From assembly GCF_023343835.1 (NCBI RefSeq), contig NC_064433.1:71322032-71386031 (forward strand): a stretch of DNA of 64,000 bases. The letters are read 5' to 3'. Below are positions 48,282 through 60,999 of this stretch, in pieces. Position 1 is the first letter of the stretch. The number at the start of each line of letters is the position of its first letter. The stretch is from Lagopus muta (taxonomy: Eukaryota; Chordata; Aves; Galliformes; Phasianidae). The notes beneath the pieces were generated by a model. The model saw only the letters and a list, made by a program, of their open reading frames with translations, was not told where the DNA came from and made no database searches. The position numbers and the translations under genes were made by a program.

Positions 48282-48807
48282 GGTCACTCCAAAAGTAATA
48301 TATTTCCATGGAAATGACAACAGATACAAAGAGCACAATAACATTATTTGTTAGAGCAAATTCTCAGCTACAAAACACGTTTTTCAACATTGTCACCACC
48401 ATTAGCTATGCATTTTCACCAGTAATGAACAAGAGCCTGCATGCCATGCTCATAACGATCTGACCCACTCTCACTGCTTCTGAAACACACCGCCCACCGC
48501 CTCTCTGTGTTCATATTCACTGTTTCATCTCAGTGACAATTAAGAAAGCATTGGTGAATGTTGGTAGGTAAAATTTCTTTCCACATGGAGGAATTCAATG
48601 ACATACATTTACTTCAGATGAACTTCCTTCCATGTCAGATGCCATTTTGTCTGATTGCCCCTCTGCTGCCGTCTGTCACATGGCAACAAAATGTAACATA
48701 ATATTGGTGGGAAGGTTCAGCCTCGACTGCTGTACCACCAATATCTGCCTCTGTCATTGCTGGCCATCATAATAAAATAGGAGGCTTTATTTTTGGAGCA
48801 GCCCTCA
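48282..48807 (-). mobile_element. Galluhop-type mariner, about 526-base deletion derivative
   Basis: The left end CACTCCAAAAGTAATATATT and the right end reading GCTCCAAAAATAAAGCCTCC on the minus strand form degraded inverted repeats. The body is collinear with the copy at 35485-36040, with a small deletion beside the left end. No transposase frame survives. Confidence 0.82.
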
Positions 48808-49335
48808 CAGAATATACAATATCATTAACAAATAAGTAACAAAACATTCTAATTTTAGATTTTTTTTTTCATAAGGCACTAAAAAAAGGAGTGAGGAAAA
48901 AAAGCATAAAACTAGTGTGATATTTGACCTTGTGAAACCAACACACGAGTCTGATTCAGTGGCACTGGTTGCAGTTCTCAGTGTGGCCTCAAAGTGTTCA
49001 TCAGAGATTTCTGATGAAATTTTACTGTTTGTGTACTTCATCCCTAACAACAATTGTTCAGAATGTGTGATCTGCCAAAAAGCAATAATATGAATAAGGT
49101 GTGATTATGAAGTGGAGGATATTTTTCTCTGCTAAGACAGGGATTATGAAAGTCCAGTAAAGAGACATGATCAGATTATTGTGTTGAATATCTGATTGCA
49201 ATTCTATATATTCCATTTGAAAACTTGCAGGTTGTGTACTTATATCAACTGAAAATGGCCTTGTAAATGTAAATTGATGATTTAAAAAAATTTTTTTTTG
49301 GTGTTCTTGAAACCCCAAGCTGTGGGGTGCAGTTA
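48808..49335. other. Spacer, nothing recognised
   Basis: AT-rich DNA between a mariner copy and a CR1 copy. Confidence 0.4.
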
Positions 49336-50190
49336 ACACACCCAAGGGACAGGATATCATCCAGATAGACCTAGATAGGCTTCAGCACTGGGCCCAGGAG
49401 AATCTCATGAGGGTCAACAAAGCCAAGTGCAAGGCCTTGCACCTGGGTCACAGCAACTCTCACTACCAGTACAAGCTGGGGAATGATGAAAGGATTGAGC
49501 TTGGCCAAGCTGAAAAAGACTTAGAGCACTGGTGGATGGGAAGCTGGACATGAGCCAGCAATGTGCCCTCAGAGACCAGAAAGGCAAACGTATCCTGGAG
49601 TGCATCCAAAGAAGTACAGTTAGCAGGTCGAGGGATGTGATCCTACCCTTCTACTCTGCACTGGTGAGACCTCACCTGGAGTACTACATCCAGATGTGGA
49701 GTTCTCAGTACAGGAGAGATGTGGACCTGTTGGGACGCATCCAGAGAAGGGCCCCAAAAACGATCCAAGAGGTGGGACACCTTCCCTATGAAGACAGGCT
49801 GAGGGAGCTGGGGCTGTTCATCCTGGAAAAAAGAAAGTTTTGTAGAGTCCTGAGAGCAGCCTTTCGATATCTAAAGGGAAGGCTAAAAGAAAGAAGGTGA
49901 CAGATGCTTTAGTCAGGTCTGTGGTGATAGGAGAAGGGAAAATTATTTCAAACTGAAAGAGGGGAGATATAAGGAAAGTCTGTTTACAGTGAGAATGGTG
50001 AGGCACTGGAACTGATTGCCCCGAGAGGTGGTGGATGCCCCATCCCTGGAGACATTCACAGCCAGGCTGGACCAGGCTCTGAGCACCTGATCAAGCTGTA
50101 GATGTGCCTGTTAATTGCAGGAGAGTTGAACTAAGATGACCTTGAAAGGTCCCTTCCAACTCTAAAGATTCTGTGATTCTATGATTGTGT
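49336..50190 (+). mobile_element. CR1 LINE, 3' portion (plus)
   Basis: It begins in the RT C-terminus (AGGATATCATCCAGATAGAC). It keeps a clean frame at 49532-49900 with QQCALRDQKGKRILECIQRS, LVRPHLEYYIQMWSSQYRRD and [10 protein letters not shown], and ends with 3' UTR and the tail GATTCTGTGATTCTATGATT. It is close in sequence to the copy at 39741-41550, so the two belong to the same or sister CR1 subfamilies. Confidence 0.92.
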
Positions 50191-50564
50191 TTACAATTTT
50201 TTTTTCCAAAGCAGAAAGCGTGGCTGCATAAATACTGCTATTCAGAGCCCTGTGTTTAGGCAGTGTCTCAAAATGCATACAGTTATTTGCCATCACTTGA
50301 GGCAGCACTGCCCTTTCTGCACCCTGTTTTCAGTCAACACAGCATTAATAGCACTCTGAAAGTTTGACTGTTGTTGATTGATGGGTGTGAGCCTGTGGCC
50401 ACTCTGGCTCCACAGGGAAGATCTGCCACCTTTAATGAGAGGGGTGGGGAGTGGGCCACATTTTGCGACCTCTGGGTGCAGGTTGGGCCTGCTTATACTA
50501 AGAAATGAACAGAAATCTTCACTTTGCTCCCATACCAATCTGTGGCATGGCCACATCCATAGGC

Positions 50565-50985
50565 AGTTCTACTCTTCCTACTCAGAAAGACTTGCAGAAC
50601 TGGAAGACATTCAGAGAAGGATGACACAAGTGATCCATGGCATGGAGCAGTTTACTTATGAGCAAATGTTAATTAAGCCAGACCTTTTAAGCTTCTCTAA
50701 TTCTGTAGCTTGGGAGAGGACTGAGTGAGGACATTTATGGCAGCAAATTGTAAGCTCATATATGTCTTGGAGGGGGCAGTTCTTCATTGTCTCTTCCAGT
50801 ACAGAAGAAGGAGACTTTTAGGGAGGAAACTCATAATAACCAAGAGTGAGTAGTTCTTCCTATCAGGGATAGTGGAGCCCTGGGACTCCACACCAACAGA
50901 TATTGTGAGTGTTAAGAGTTTACATAGGCTCAAGTGGTGATTGAGCAAGTTTGCAGAAGGGAAATCCATCCTGCTTTATTACACA
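50565..50985 (+). mobile_element. Ancient CR1/L3-like fragment (plus)
   Basis: The frame at 50378-50728 contains LAELEDIQRRMTQVIHGMEQ, a diverged version of the CR1 C-terminal block, followed by FTYEQMLIKPDLLSFSN in the place of the usual [13 protein letters not shown]. The downstream 3' UTR-like text (AGACTTTTAGGGAGGAAACT) is barely recognisable. It is much older than its neighbours. Confidence 0.55.
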
Positions 50986-53900
50986 CAAAAACACCAGCAA
51001 ATTCCTGAGTCTCAATCCATTAAAGTTTGGGAGAATACTTCTGGGAAATAGCACAGTATACTTTCTCTGTTGCTACATTCTTCATTAGGCATTTGCTTTT
51101 ATCCAGTGTCAGAGACAGGAAATTCATCTAGATAGACCTTTCGACTGACCGGTACTCTCAGGCTCAGTACAGTCATCATTAGCATGGCATGTATAAACAT
51201 TTGCTAGGAACAGGAACATTCATCGTAGAAAACTCCACCATTCTTTCAAAACCAGAGAGCCCTGAGCAATTGATGTGAATGGTCTCTGTGATGTTCACCA
51301 CTCCACATCAGGAGGAAAGAGCATAAGCAAGTGTTTAACCTCAGGGGGTTTATGACAGAAGGTGAACTACAGACTTGGCAGTGGATTTTGAAACAAATAG
51401 GGATTTATTTCCCTGTACATTTAGGTCTTTGTCTAATAGTGGTGGAGATGTAAGAAGGCATGATCTCAGTACACAAATTTCCATCTCTTCAGTAGAATTC
51501 CTGTTGATAAACACTGATTTATCTGAGATACTGTATTAAAACCAACCAACAGACAAAAAATATCCAACTAATCAAACAAACTAAAAAGACAATAAAATAT
51601 AGCATAAAACTTAGAAAAGTTTTCTGCTGTTAGACTCACAGTTAACTCTTCTGGTCAGAGTGAATGAGACCAGACCTAAATAAGTTCAGACTCATCCTTT
51701 CCAAAGCATATCAATTAGGAGGCAACAGCTTTGTTCTTTCTGTGAATCTTACTGGTCACTCTTCAGTTAGATATGCGTAGCTCTGAAAAAAAAAAAGAGG
51801 AAAATGGATCTAATGCATCAAATAGGTGAGTTAAGTCTTTTTGATTGGGATGTCCAGAAGATGGCTGCATCTGTTCCACAGTGATACCAATAATTATGCC
51901 AGTTTATGACAATTACATCATTTCTCTTTTATTCTTTCAAGCTTTCTAAACTCAATGTTAAGCATATTCATCATTGGGACATAATATTTAAGCCTAGTGT
52001 TGTTAGTGGAAAGTTGATCACAATTGTTTCTCTTGATACAGATCTAAAGGCTTTTATTCTGGACTCAAAAATGGAATCCAGCTTTGTCACAAATCGGGAG
52101 CAGAAATTTACTTTCCTTTCCTTGTAGGAAATCTAGCCTATGTGAAACTGCTGAAGACTAATAAATGGAGACATCCTGTGAGCTTGGTCCATAGCCTCTG
52201 GCAGAAATTTTATTTCATAATGGGACTCAGAGGTGAAATTACTCTAATAGAAGGTACGGAGGTGAATTAAAATAGAGATGTTAATTTGGAGTGGTTGTAA
52301 ATGGATGAGACTCTTTTGAAATGGGTGAGACTGTCCTCACTTTCACTACATCTGAATTTGCTCCCTTCTCTCTCCCCAAGCCCATAGAAAAACAGGTGTT
52401 GTGCTCAGCTCAGGCTGTGAGCCTGGCTGTGTGTCCTGAGCCATCAGACCTGCCCTTACCATTTCTCTTTACCAAAACAAAAACAAGCCCAGAGGAATTT
52501 AAACCTGCTGCTTTTGCTCTGTTAATAAATACCATCTGCAAACCTGTTTTTCTTGATCTTTCTGTAGGTGGAGAAAAACAGTATATGAACAGGGAACATC
52601 AGATGAGAGGCTGCATCCAGTGGACAATTATGGAGTCAGAAAAGGGTTAAACAGGCATGTTTTTGAAAGCAGTGGAGCAAAGGATCACGGCAGCAAAGAA
52701 CTACATTAAAAATAAAACCAAAACAAAAAACTGTCTGCAAAGAAGTACTTGAGCAAAAGCATTTCATGTGAAGAGTCATGTACACATATGGGATAAATTA
52801 CTGAGAAAGGGCATGGAAACAAAATATTTGAATGTATATTTTAAAGTAAAAAGAGCAAGGGGAAGAAGAGACAAGGGATGTTACTGAAGAAACATGACAA
52901 GAGAGACAGTGGTGTAGGAGCCAGAAGGAAATTATAGCAACATGACTGCCAGGGAAAAGGCTGCTGGAGAAGGTTCTGTTCTGCTTTCTGCTCGCCTTGC
53001 TTACCAAATAACTTAGCACCAAGTAGCTTTTCTGCTGAAAGACCCTGCTGGACTTGGCATGGATGCATAGTGTGGCATGCAGTACACTCCTGAGAACATG
53101 GGGAAGGAGAGGTATGTGGAAATTGGGCTGTGAAACTGTATAAGAAAAAAAAAAAAGAAAAAAAAAAGAAGTAAACAATCCAGTTTGATGACTGCAGGGC
53201 TGGAAGAAGAAATAAGAGGAAGGAAACAAATGCACTTTGAAAAGTCCCCTTGACCACCGCCCAGAACTCATACAGGAACCTACGGTACTTTTTGGCATGG
53301 GTGGTGCAGAAACAAACCTTATCTGCACCACAAATGTTGGAGCTGTGCTGGTTATCTGCAAACACTGTCAAGGACAGCAGTACTCGGAACTGCCTTGGTT
53401 CATATCTGTCCTGGTCCTCGTGTTTCTCCCTATTTCCAAATGAGATCTTTGCCAGGGCAGTGGAAGTAGTACAGAACGTTGTCCTTGTCTACACTTGTAG
53501 TTAATTCACATTCAGCACTGATTCAGCCTCTTCTGTTGCTGACACCTGTTGTCAGCAGTTGGTAATTTCTTTTTTTAGGACAGGCTTACATTGCCTGGAG
53601 CTTAGAAAGGGCCTTGAATTAGACTTAATTCTATTCAGATGTAGTTAGCAATATTTAATTAGCCCAGTCCTTAAGCAAAAGTCAGTCTATTCTTTGGATC
53701 ACTAGAGTGCATTCTGGACACTTTCCATATTGCTGCAGGAGTCTGACCTTTATTTTTCTTTTATATCTTTAGCCCAAGAAATGTACTAGGGCTTTTCAAG
53801 CACTTTCAGAGTAAGGGCCACATCTTATTAGACAGATTCTTTTGCAGATGGCTTCCTGCTAGTTTGCAATTGCAAAACTTCGCTGAGGCAATTACCATAA

Positions 53901-54949
53901 CTGCAGACATGGGAATGTGACATTAGGAAAGCATTTAATGTATTCTCAGCATCTGTTACAGTACTGCTGCAAATGGAAACCATGGGGAGATGCCAGCACT
54001 ATGGGTAGGACTCATCTTTCTTAACTTTGATGGACTGGAAATTTGCACCCAGCCAGAACGAGGTGTATAGGTGCTCTCAGTAGACTGTGAGGAGACACAG
54101 GACTGTCCAGAGGATGATTCATCACCCGAATTGGTGTCAGAGGTAAGAGGGATGCCTTGCACTCTGACAGAGCTCCGGTTTTGTGAAGGTTAGAGGCTGA
54201 CACTAGCAATTCCAAATTAGGCAGCTAAAATTAGGTGGTTTGTGACCATTATCATTTTCACAGACCACCAGAAACTGCTGCAGAAGTGATGAGCCAATAC
54301 TAATGGCACTTCCAGGGGCTGTTAACTGGCAGTGTTTGGGATCTTTCACTTAATAGAAAAGTTCAGCTTATTCCCAGAAAATAATGAAGGAGCTGGCAAG
54401 ATGAGACTTCAAAGGAATAAATAAATAAATAAATAAATAATAAAAAAGGGGTGTATCAGCAAGAAGGGATAAACCCAATTCCTTGGATTAAAAGGAACTT
54501 AACACAGCTTTAACTGTGTAAACCAAATAGAGAAGGAACAATTCTGTTTAACTTTTCTGATTCCTCTCTCTTTTTTTCATTAATTTTCATGCCCATTTTC
54601 CCCTTGTTTCTAGGGAAATGCTTACAGTACATTACTTGAACATCATTGTCCTTATCTCCATAATTCTTTGGTGAAAAAAAAAATAATCATTTTTTGCATG
54701 GTATAAAGAAACAGAGATTATTTTGGTGTAAAAAATACCCAAATTTCAGTCTCTGAACAAGAAACAACCCCAAAGACAATGAGAAAGACTGACTGTATGT
54801 GACCCAGCAGAGCATGGTGGGTGTGATGCAGATGTGATCTACAGTGGGAGTGCTGTATGAGCTCTGTGATATGGGAGAGGATATGGCCACGATCTGAAAG
54901 GATTGATTCCTCCTCTTTTCTCAAAATGGAGAGATTGGGCACTTTCACA
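50986..54949. other. Spacer, nothing recognised
   Basis: About 4 kb of AT-rich DNA. It has a short A run at 51787, A-rich tracts at about 53149-53168, and an ATAA repeat at 54416-54446. Long minus-strand frames at 52.8-53.4 kb come from T-rich composition and show no domain. Confidence 0.4.
54416..54446. repeat. AATA microsatellite
   Basis: About seven AAAT units, the last ones imperfect. Confidence 0.85.
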
Positions 54950-55202
54950 GTGGTGGGTCTTGAGAAGAAATGCTTCAGGTGGCCTGGCTTGAGCAGGAGT
55001 TGGACCAGAGGGACACGAGTCACTTCCATCCCCAATCATTCTGTGATTCTGCCCAGGGGGGTTGTGGAATCTCCTTCTCTGGAGATATTCAAGTCTCGCC
55101 TGGGTGCTACTTGTGCAACCTGGTGTAGGGAACCTGCTTTGGCAGGGGGGCTGGTCTCAATGATCTCTAGAGGTCCCTTCCAACAATTCTGTGATTCTGT
55201 GA
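54950..55202 (+). mobile_element. Two CR1 3' tails in tandem (plus)
   Basis: A first tail (GGCTTGAGCAGGAGTTGGAC to CCAATCATTCTGTGATTCTG, ending near 55050) is followed at once by a second, better one that starts GTTGTGGAATCTCCTTCTCT. The second continues GGAGATATTCAAGTCTCGCC and ends GATCTCTAGAGGTCCCTTCC then CAATTCTGTGATTCTGTG at 55202. The two belong to different CR1 subfamilies or ages. Confidence 0.85.
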
Positions 55203-55837
55203 AGTAAGCATGTCCTTGAAGCCTAGAGCCAGATGCCTGAATGGCTCAGCTGGGTATCCCAAACGTGTTGATGAAATTTCACCTCCCTTGTCTCGTCCAG
55301 TGGGTTTTGTGGCCTGCATGGAGCTTCATGCTCACCATGGCTGATGGCTGCCAGAGGCCTTCAGGGCAACAGACCTCAGGCCAGTGCTTTTCATCTCAGT
55401 ATTTCCTATAAACTGCCTAGTGGGATCTGTGCTCAGTCTAAGCTTCAGAGAATCTCCTCACATCTGCCCACATTGCAGAGTGCAGTGGCATCTTTGCTAG
55501 TGAAAACTGCTGGGCTCCCAGATCAGAGGTTGCACAGACGTGTTCTCTTCACTGTTCTCCAAATACGTACTCCACTGCTGTATCACAAATATTAGTGCAG
55601 CTCTATGCTGAGACAGGTCAGAGATACAGTCCTTGGACTATGCTTGAGCTTAGAATGGCCATTCTTTCTTTAGAAAAGATCACATTTTGCCATCTATTTT
55701 CCTCCTCCTCAGATGTGAAAGTGCAAGTGTTTGCAGCACAGCTGTAAAAGCATCTTTTTGGGCTGAATTGGGAGTGAGCGGTGCAAGATAACAAAAGGTG
55801 GCAGCCTCTTAAATTGGCCTTGTGATGTGTCCTGGGT

Positions 55838-55915
55838 GGCTCTGCTTGACAAGGATTTGGACTAGATGGATGCAGAGGTTCCTGCCAGTCTCTCTGCCCA
55901 TCTGTGGTTCTGCCA
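55838..55915 (+). mobile_element. Short CR1 3' tail (plus)
   Basis: TGCTTGACAAGGATTTGGAC followed by TAGATGGATGCAGAGGTTCC matches the last ~70 bases of a CR1 element. Diverged. Confidence 0.6.
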
Positions 55916-57713
55916 CTGTAGTGAAGTTGGGTTGTGTATGAAGTTGCAAGGAGTGGTAGGCAACTGGGCCTTCGTGGCCTGCAGGCCCAGCAGCTTGCAG
56001 TGTGCCCCTCCCCACTCTCCAGCATGCCTGCACCATGCCCCAGGAGATATCTGCCAGGCTGTGGGACATGCTTGCTTGTGACAACTCTTGTGCAATATGG
56101 TCTGTATCTGCTTGCTGCCATGGGTTGTGAAAGTCTGCAAATAATTGTGAAGTCTGCTGGTTTAATTGGATTGTGGTATATTTGCGTAGATTGTTCCAGG
56201 CCACTATTTTCCAGAGTGACTTGGCAGCCTCTTGGTCTAAGATGCCTGATATGAGACACCTTAAAAGTGATGAATTTCCACAGATTTTCTTAGCGAAGCA
56301 CCCCTAAACTGAAGTAATCCAAACCACTGATTGATCACCCAGAAAGCCCTTGCCCCCAGAGCCCTGGAGATGAGGAAGCTTTGGTGGTAGCTGATGTAAG
56401 CCAAACTAAACTCATAAAAATAATACAAGACATCTTAGCACATCATTTGTTCACTAGAAAGTTTCAGCAGAAGGCAGTGTGAATATGCATGTGTGCCAGC
56501 GTTTATACAGAAAGTATAATGAATAAATGAATATTTGTGTATTAAGAGAGGGAGGAGAAGAAAAGCATTTTATTCATGTGAGAGTTGGCTGTTGTTGGGT
56601 TTGGTGTTTTTTTTTGTTTTGTTTTAATAAGGTACAAAATGTTACTGTGGAACAGTGTCCCTGTGTGCTCTGGCCCTTTTCCAGGCCTGGAGCTAAGTAC
56701 CTCCTGTGGAAAAGAAAGGACCATGCTTGACTTTCTGAAGTATATGCTGTTATCAGTTGTTAAAGGCTAAAGAGGGGAAATAATTAAATTACTTATTAAT
56801 TAAAAACAAAAACTGCATAGCTGTGCAGGAGCAAGCAGTCTCCAAGACTCAAGCTACAGATGTCCAATTTTGAATGTACAGAAGAGTAACAGTTTGTTAG
56901 AATTATCAACTTTTTCTACCGATAATTTGTAGAGAGACAAGAAAGCTGGAGCAGATATTATTGTTCTATTGGAAGATTCTACTAGATCACCGTTTCAAGT
57001 AAGAAACTATTAATAAGGAGAAATAAATGGATATTGTAAAATGTTATTAAGAGTACTCACAGAGGAGCTAATACAACCTAAAATCAACTCAATTAAATCA
57101 AAACCTTTTTCACATGCAGAAAAAAAAATAATAATGATGTAGCTACACAGTTTTGCTGAAATTGTTATTGGGAATGTGACTTTGGAATTCTGCATGATTA
57201 TGAAGTTCACATGTCCTAGTGCTTGAGTCACTCTTCAGAATAGGATTTCAGCTGTTAATTGGCTTTGTAAAGTCTTCTATTGAGACTTTCATTTCTAGAA
57301 AGATGAGTTCTTGATACCTGTGTGTAAGGAGGAAGTTTCAAAAGGGAGAAGACATTAAACAGAACTGTTTTGAAAACCTCATCACTTTTAAAACCCCGAA
57401 GCAACCACGCACCTCAGAACTGTGTAGTCATTACAGACTAGGCTCAACTAGGCACCCCAAGATGGCTTACTGCCAATCATCTTCTGGACCATTAGGCATT
57501 TCAAAGGTGTTTTAGACACCTGAGTGCCTTGGAGAAGTTGGCCCTGAGTTCTCAGCGTGCTTTATTTGTCCTGGTGGGTGGCTGACTAGCCTCTTCGAAT
57601 TGTTGATTGTTAAGAGTTGGACTTTCTGTTTCTAACTTGGGCTGAGCAGGTCAACCACAGCAGAAAATAAAGAGACCTGATGGAAAGGTCTAGCAAGCGC
57701 TAATGATCTAAAG

Positions 57714-57755
57714 ACTTGCAAGAGGCTTGCAAGGAACTTGCAAGGAACTTGAAAG
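57714..57755 (+). repeat. 11-base tandem repeat (CTTGCAAGGAA)
   Basis: About three and a half units with small changes, the two central ones perfect. Confidence 0.75.
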
Positions 57756-57936
57756 GGCTCCTACTAGCCTGAGGAGCTTTGGAGGCTTACAGGTTCTTAT
57801 GGCTATTCTGAAACACTGGGGTGCCCACGGCTTAAAGATATGTTCAAACATCCACAAAGACATGTGAGAGCTTGTGTATATATGTGAGAAAGACAGAGAT
57901 AATCTCTCTCTCTTAGTAAATAAACAAATAACATAT

Positions 57937-57972
57937 GTATATATATATATATATATACACATATATATATGT
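57937..57972. repeat. TA microsatellite followed by T and G runs
   Basis: Alternating TA/CA tract, then seven T and nine G residues (57974-57989). A strong candidate for unstable or unusual DNA structure. Confidence 0.85.
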
Positions 57973-59800
57973 ATTTTTTTGGGGGGGGGCAAGGGGGGTG
58001 AGAAGGGCAAAGAAATTATACGAGGTTACGCATAGCTTTCAAGAACTAGAGACCACCACAAAGGGGATAACTTTGTTTAGGACTTTAGTATGGAGATCTG
58101 AGGAGCAGGTACTGAGTGAAACCAGGGCTTTTGCTGCTTCTGTGACTTCCCACCTATCTGTTGCAGACTTAGGGTGAGGGGCAACAGCGAAAGAAAAAAA
58201 TATATATATTGAATAATGCCTTTCTATTCTCCTTTATTAGAGCCTTTAGGAAGAGAATGTCAGTTGTGTATATGCTCAGGGCCTGATTTGATGGAAAACA
58301 CGTGCAGCTCCGATTTATTTCAATATGATTTGGAAATCCTGTGCGTGTGTGATGAAAATAAGTTCTAAAGAGCTGTAGCATGGCATGGAAACACATAGTT
58401 TTCATGGCAACTAAAAGGTGAAGCTTCATACAAAAGGTGAAAAAATTCTCTGTGAATGTCACCTCCTCTAAAGCAAGGTGTGTTTGTGAGTAGGAACATG
58501 AAACAAAATCTGTTTATTTGCAGTTCTTGCAGCGGTGGCAAAGAGATGGAATATGGGATTCTTTACAAAGTTCAAGCACAGAAAGTAAGTGGAAGCCTCA
58601 TGATATGATTTGAGCTAGGCTGCTCTTTTTGAGAAGTACTGGCACATGGATCCTGTGCATCATCCCCCACACTGAAGAGAAACAGTTCAAGTTTCTTGCT
58701 CTTCTCAGAGCACCACACAAAGAGCAGGTGGTCAGTCTGGATACCTGAACTGTCAATGTCCAGAGTGAAAGGACCGTTCTTCAGGTTGGCCTCTCACAGT
58801 AACAGCTATGCTTCATCTCTGACATTCAGTAAAGGTATTACATATATATACTACATGCAATACATTATTGGCAATGCTGACTTCGTCCTGAGCAGAAGCT
58901 GCTCTGAAAATTAGAGATAACAAGGTGACAAACCTTTCATAATGGTGCCTTTAGGTACTTGTCTTTGAGCAGAAGTCCCAGTTTAGCTGCTGGCAATCAG
59001 AACAAAGGAAGTAACAAGACAGCTATCAAGTCAAAAACCACAGCAGGTTAGGCCTCTGCAATGAGACATACTTAACTCCTAGAGGGCTGGGAGAAGAGAA
59101 GGAATTTTTTTGAATCTGTTGTGCGGGTTGCTTATGAGAGAGTCATCATAAAGGAAATGATTTTTTCCCCAAAACTGTGGTTCCAGTGTGGGGTATCTGG
59201 TATGACAAGGTCCTTTTCCTTTTATCTTGAAGTGCTTACCACCTGCCTTACACAAATTTTCTTGTTGCCAGTCTTGCAGGATCCACTTACTGTCTTTCTC
59301 TGTGATAAAATTGTGCTGTTATACATTAATGGCTTTTCCATGTTGGGGCTGTACAATTCACTTGCTAGGGATTACTAACACCAACAATATGTGATAAGCT
59401 TGAAATGTAATCAGCACTTTTATATTTCTAATTACCTTAGCATCTAGAGACCTTGACTGAGATTGAAGTCCTCCTGTACCAGGAACAGAGCATTTCCAGC
59501 AGCTTAAACTCTAAGCAACAGAAAAAGCAGGAAAGGAGAAATATATATGTGAGAGGACCTGACCCATGGGAGTCAGAATCAGAACACAAATCCAAAGTCC
59601 TGATTATGATCAGTGACTTGAGATGGGTCAACTCCCTTAGAGGATTTAGAAAGTACTCAGACCAGTTCCTCTGTTTGTATTAAGAAGATGTTTGTAGATC
59701 TCTTGATCATAGGGCAATCGATAGTCCATGGGAGGAGGAGGGGGATGTTGGGCTAGAATCTCATGTAAGTGACACCTAGAATGCCTAAAAATTGTTACTT

Positions 59801-59831
59801 TGTGTGTGTATGTGTGTGTGTGTGTGTGTGA
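59801..59831. repeat. TG microsatellite
   Basis: About fifteen TG units with one TA interruption. Confidence 0.9.
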
Positions 59832-60693
59832 GTGGCCTCTTTGTGGTCAGCTGTAAGCATCACATTTACATAGTTCTGTATTTCTAAAAAAGCCTATTGC
59901 ATAAAGTTGGGATCACACCAAGTGAAAACAAAACACACGCTAAGAAAAAATAGCAAGCTCTTCCAACAATGTTCAGTAACTGAGCTGGAGGTTAGTGCTG
60001 TATTCTGGAAAAAAAAAAAAAAAAGAATCCCGGCACCATATGATTTCATACACAAAAAACTTTAAACATTTTGGAGGAACATAACATATGACATAGGGTG
60101 TTTTTATTTAACGGATGGCTTTAAAAAATGGGGCCAGTGTCCCCTCTCATAGATGAACTTGGTGTGCCAGGAGAGTTGCTGTACAATGTGTCATCACTTG
60201 GGAACCTGAAGAATTGTACTTGAGAAAACATTGCTACAAAATATCATCCCCTTCCCAGAAAGGTTCACTTCAGGCTTTGTAGAAAAACAGAACAACTCAT
60301 TTCCTCTGAATATAATTCATCTGTTGAGAAACTTTCTTAAAGGCATAGGTTGCTGAGCAAGTAGCTGGAAAACTGTTGGACCTCATAGTAACAAATAATA
60401 GTCCATCATTATTATTACTACTTAGCTCTTGTGGAGCACTTTCCACCCTCAGAGCACTTTACAGACATGAAGCAGGTAATGTTCCAAGCACCTCTGAGAG
60501 TGCTGCTGCCTCTCTGTAGCATGGGTGCAGAGGTGCTGCCCCTCACCAGGATGAGGTCCCCAGAGTACGAGCTGCTGTTGGCCAGCCTGAGGTACAGCTT
60601 CCGTGGAAATAATATTTCTTTAGTTTCAACATGAGTCTGGAGGGCTTTGCCCAATTATTACCTCAGAGTATTTCATATGATTGGCATGGCTAG

Positions 60694-60755
60694 CAGAGGA
60701 GGAAAAGAAGGGAAGGGAAGGGAAAAGGGGAGGGGAAAAGAAGGGCAAAAGAAGA
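60694..60755 (+). repeat. Homopurine tract (GGGAA-rich)
   Basis: About 60 bases almost wholly A and G on the plus strand with repeated GAAGGG units, lying close to the first right-hand GC-rich region. Confidence 0.75.
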
Positions 60756-60999
60756 AATTGAAGCTAGGAGACTCTTCAGCTGTCATGAGAAGCCTCCAGT
60801 TAAGATTCTCCTGTGAGCAATTTGCTGTTTGAGCAAAGTGATAAGCAATAGGTGACGTATATATGGAGCTACACCAGTTTGCAAATTTTGTTTATATGGT
60901 GTGTTTTGTTTGGAGAAATTAGGCTAGTGTACAGAAAGAAACTGTTCTATTGATTCAAACTTCCTCTCCACGACAGTATTGCTTGCTGGGACAGCTAAA

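Larger units (their letters stand above)
55916..60990. other. Repeat-poor spacer with microsatellites
   Basis: About 5 kb without a recognised transposon or coding exon. It holds the 11-base repeats at 57714-57755, TA tract at 57937-57972, G run at 57981-57989, TG tract at 59801-59831, an A run near 60009-60024 and a purine tract at 60694-60755. Confidence 0.4.

Noticed and set aside
52798..53371. Two overlapping minus-strand frames of 187 and 176 codons, rich in Phe
   Set aside because: They overlap in different frames, come from A/T-rich tracts and show no domain or splice context.
55618..56259. 213-codon minus frame with other long frames on both strands
   Set aside because: Part of it is antisense of a CR1 tail (55838-55915) and no domain is visible. 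Several frames are open by chance.
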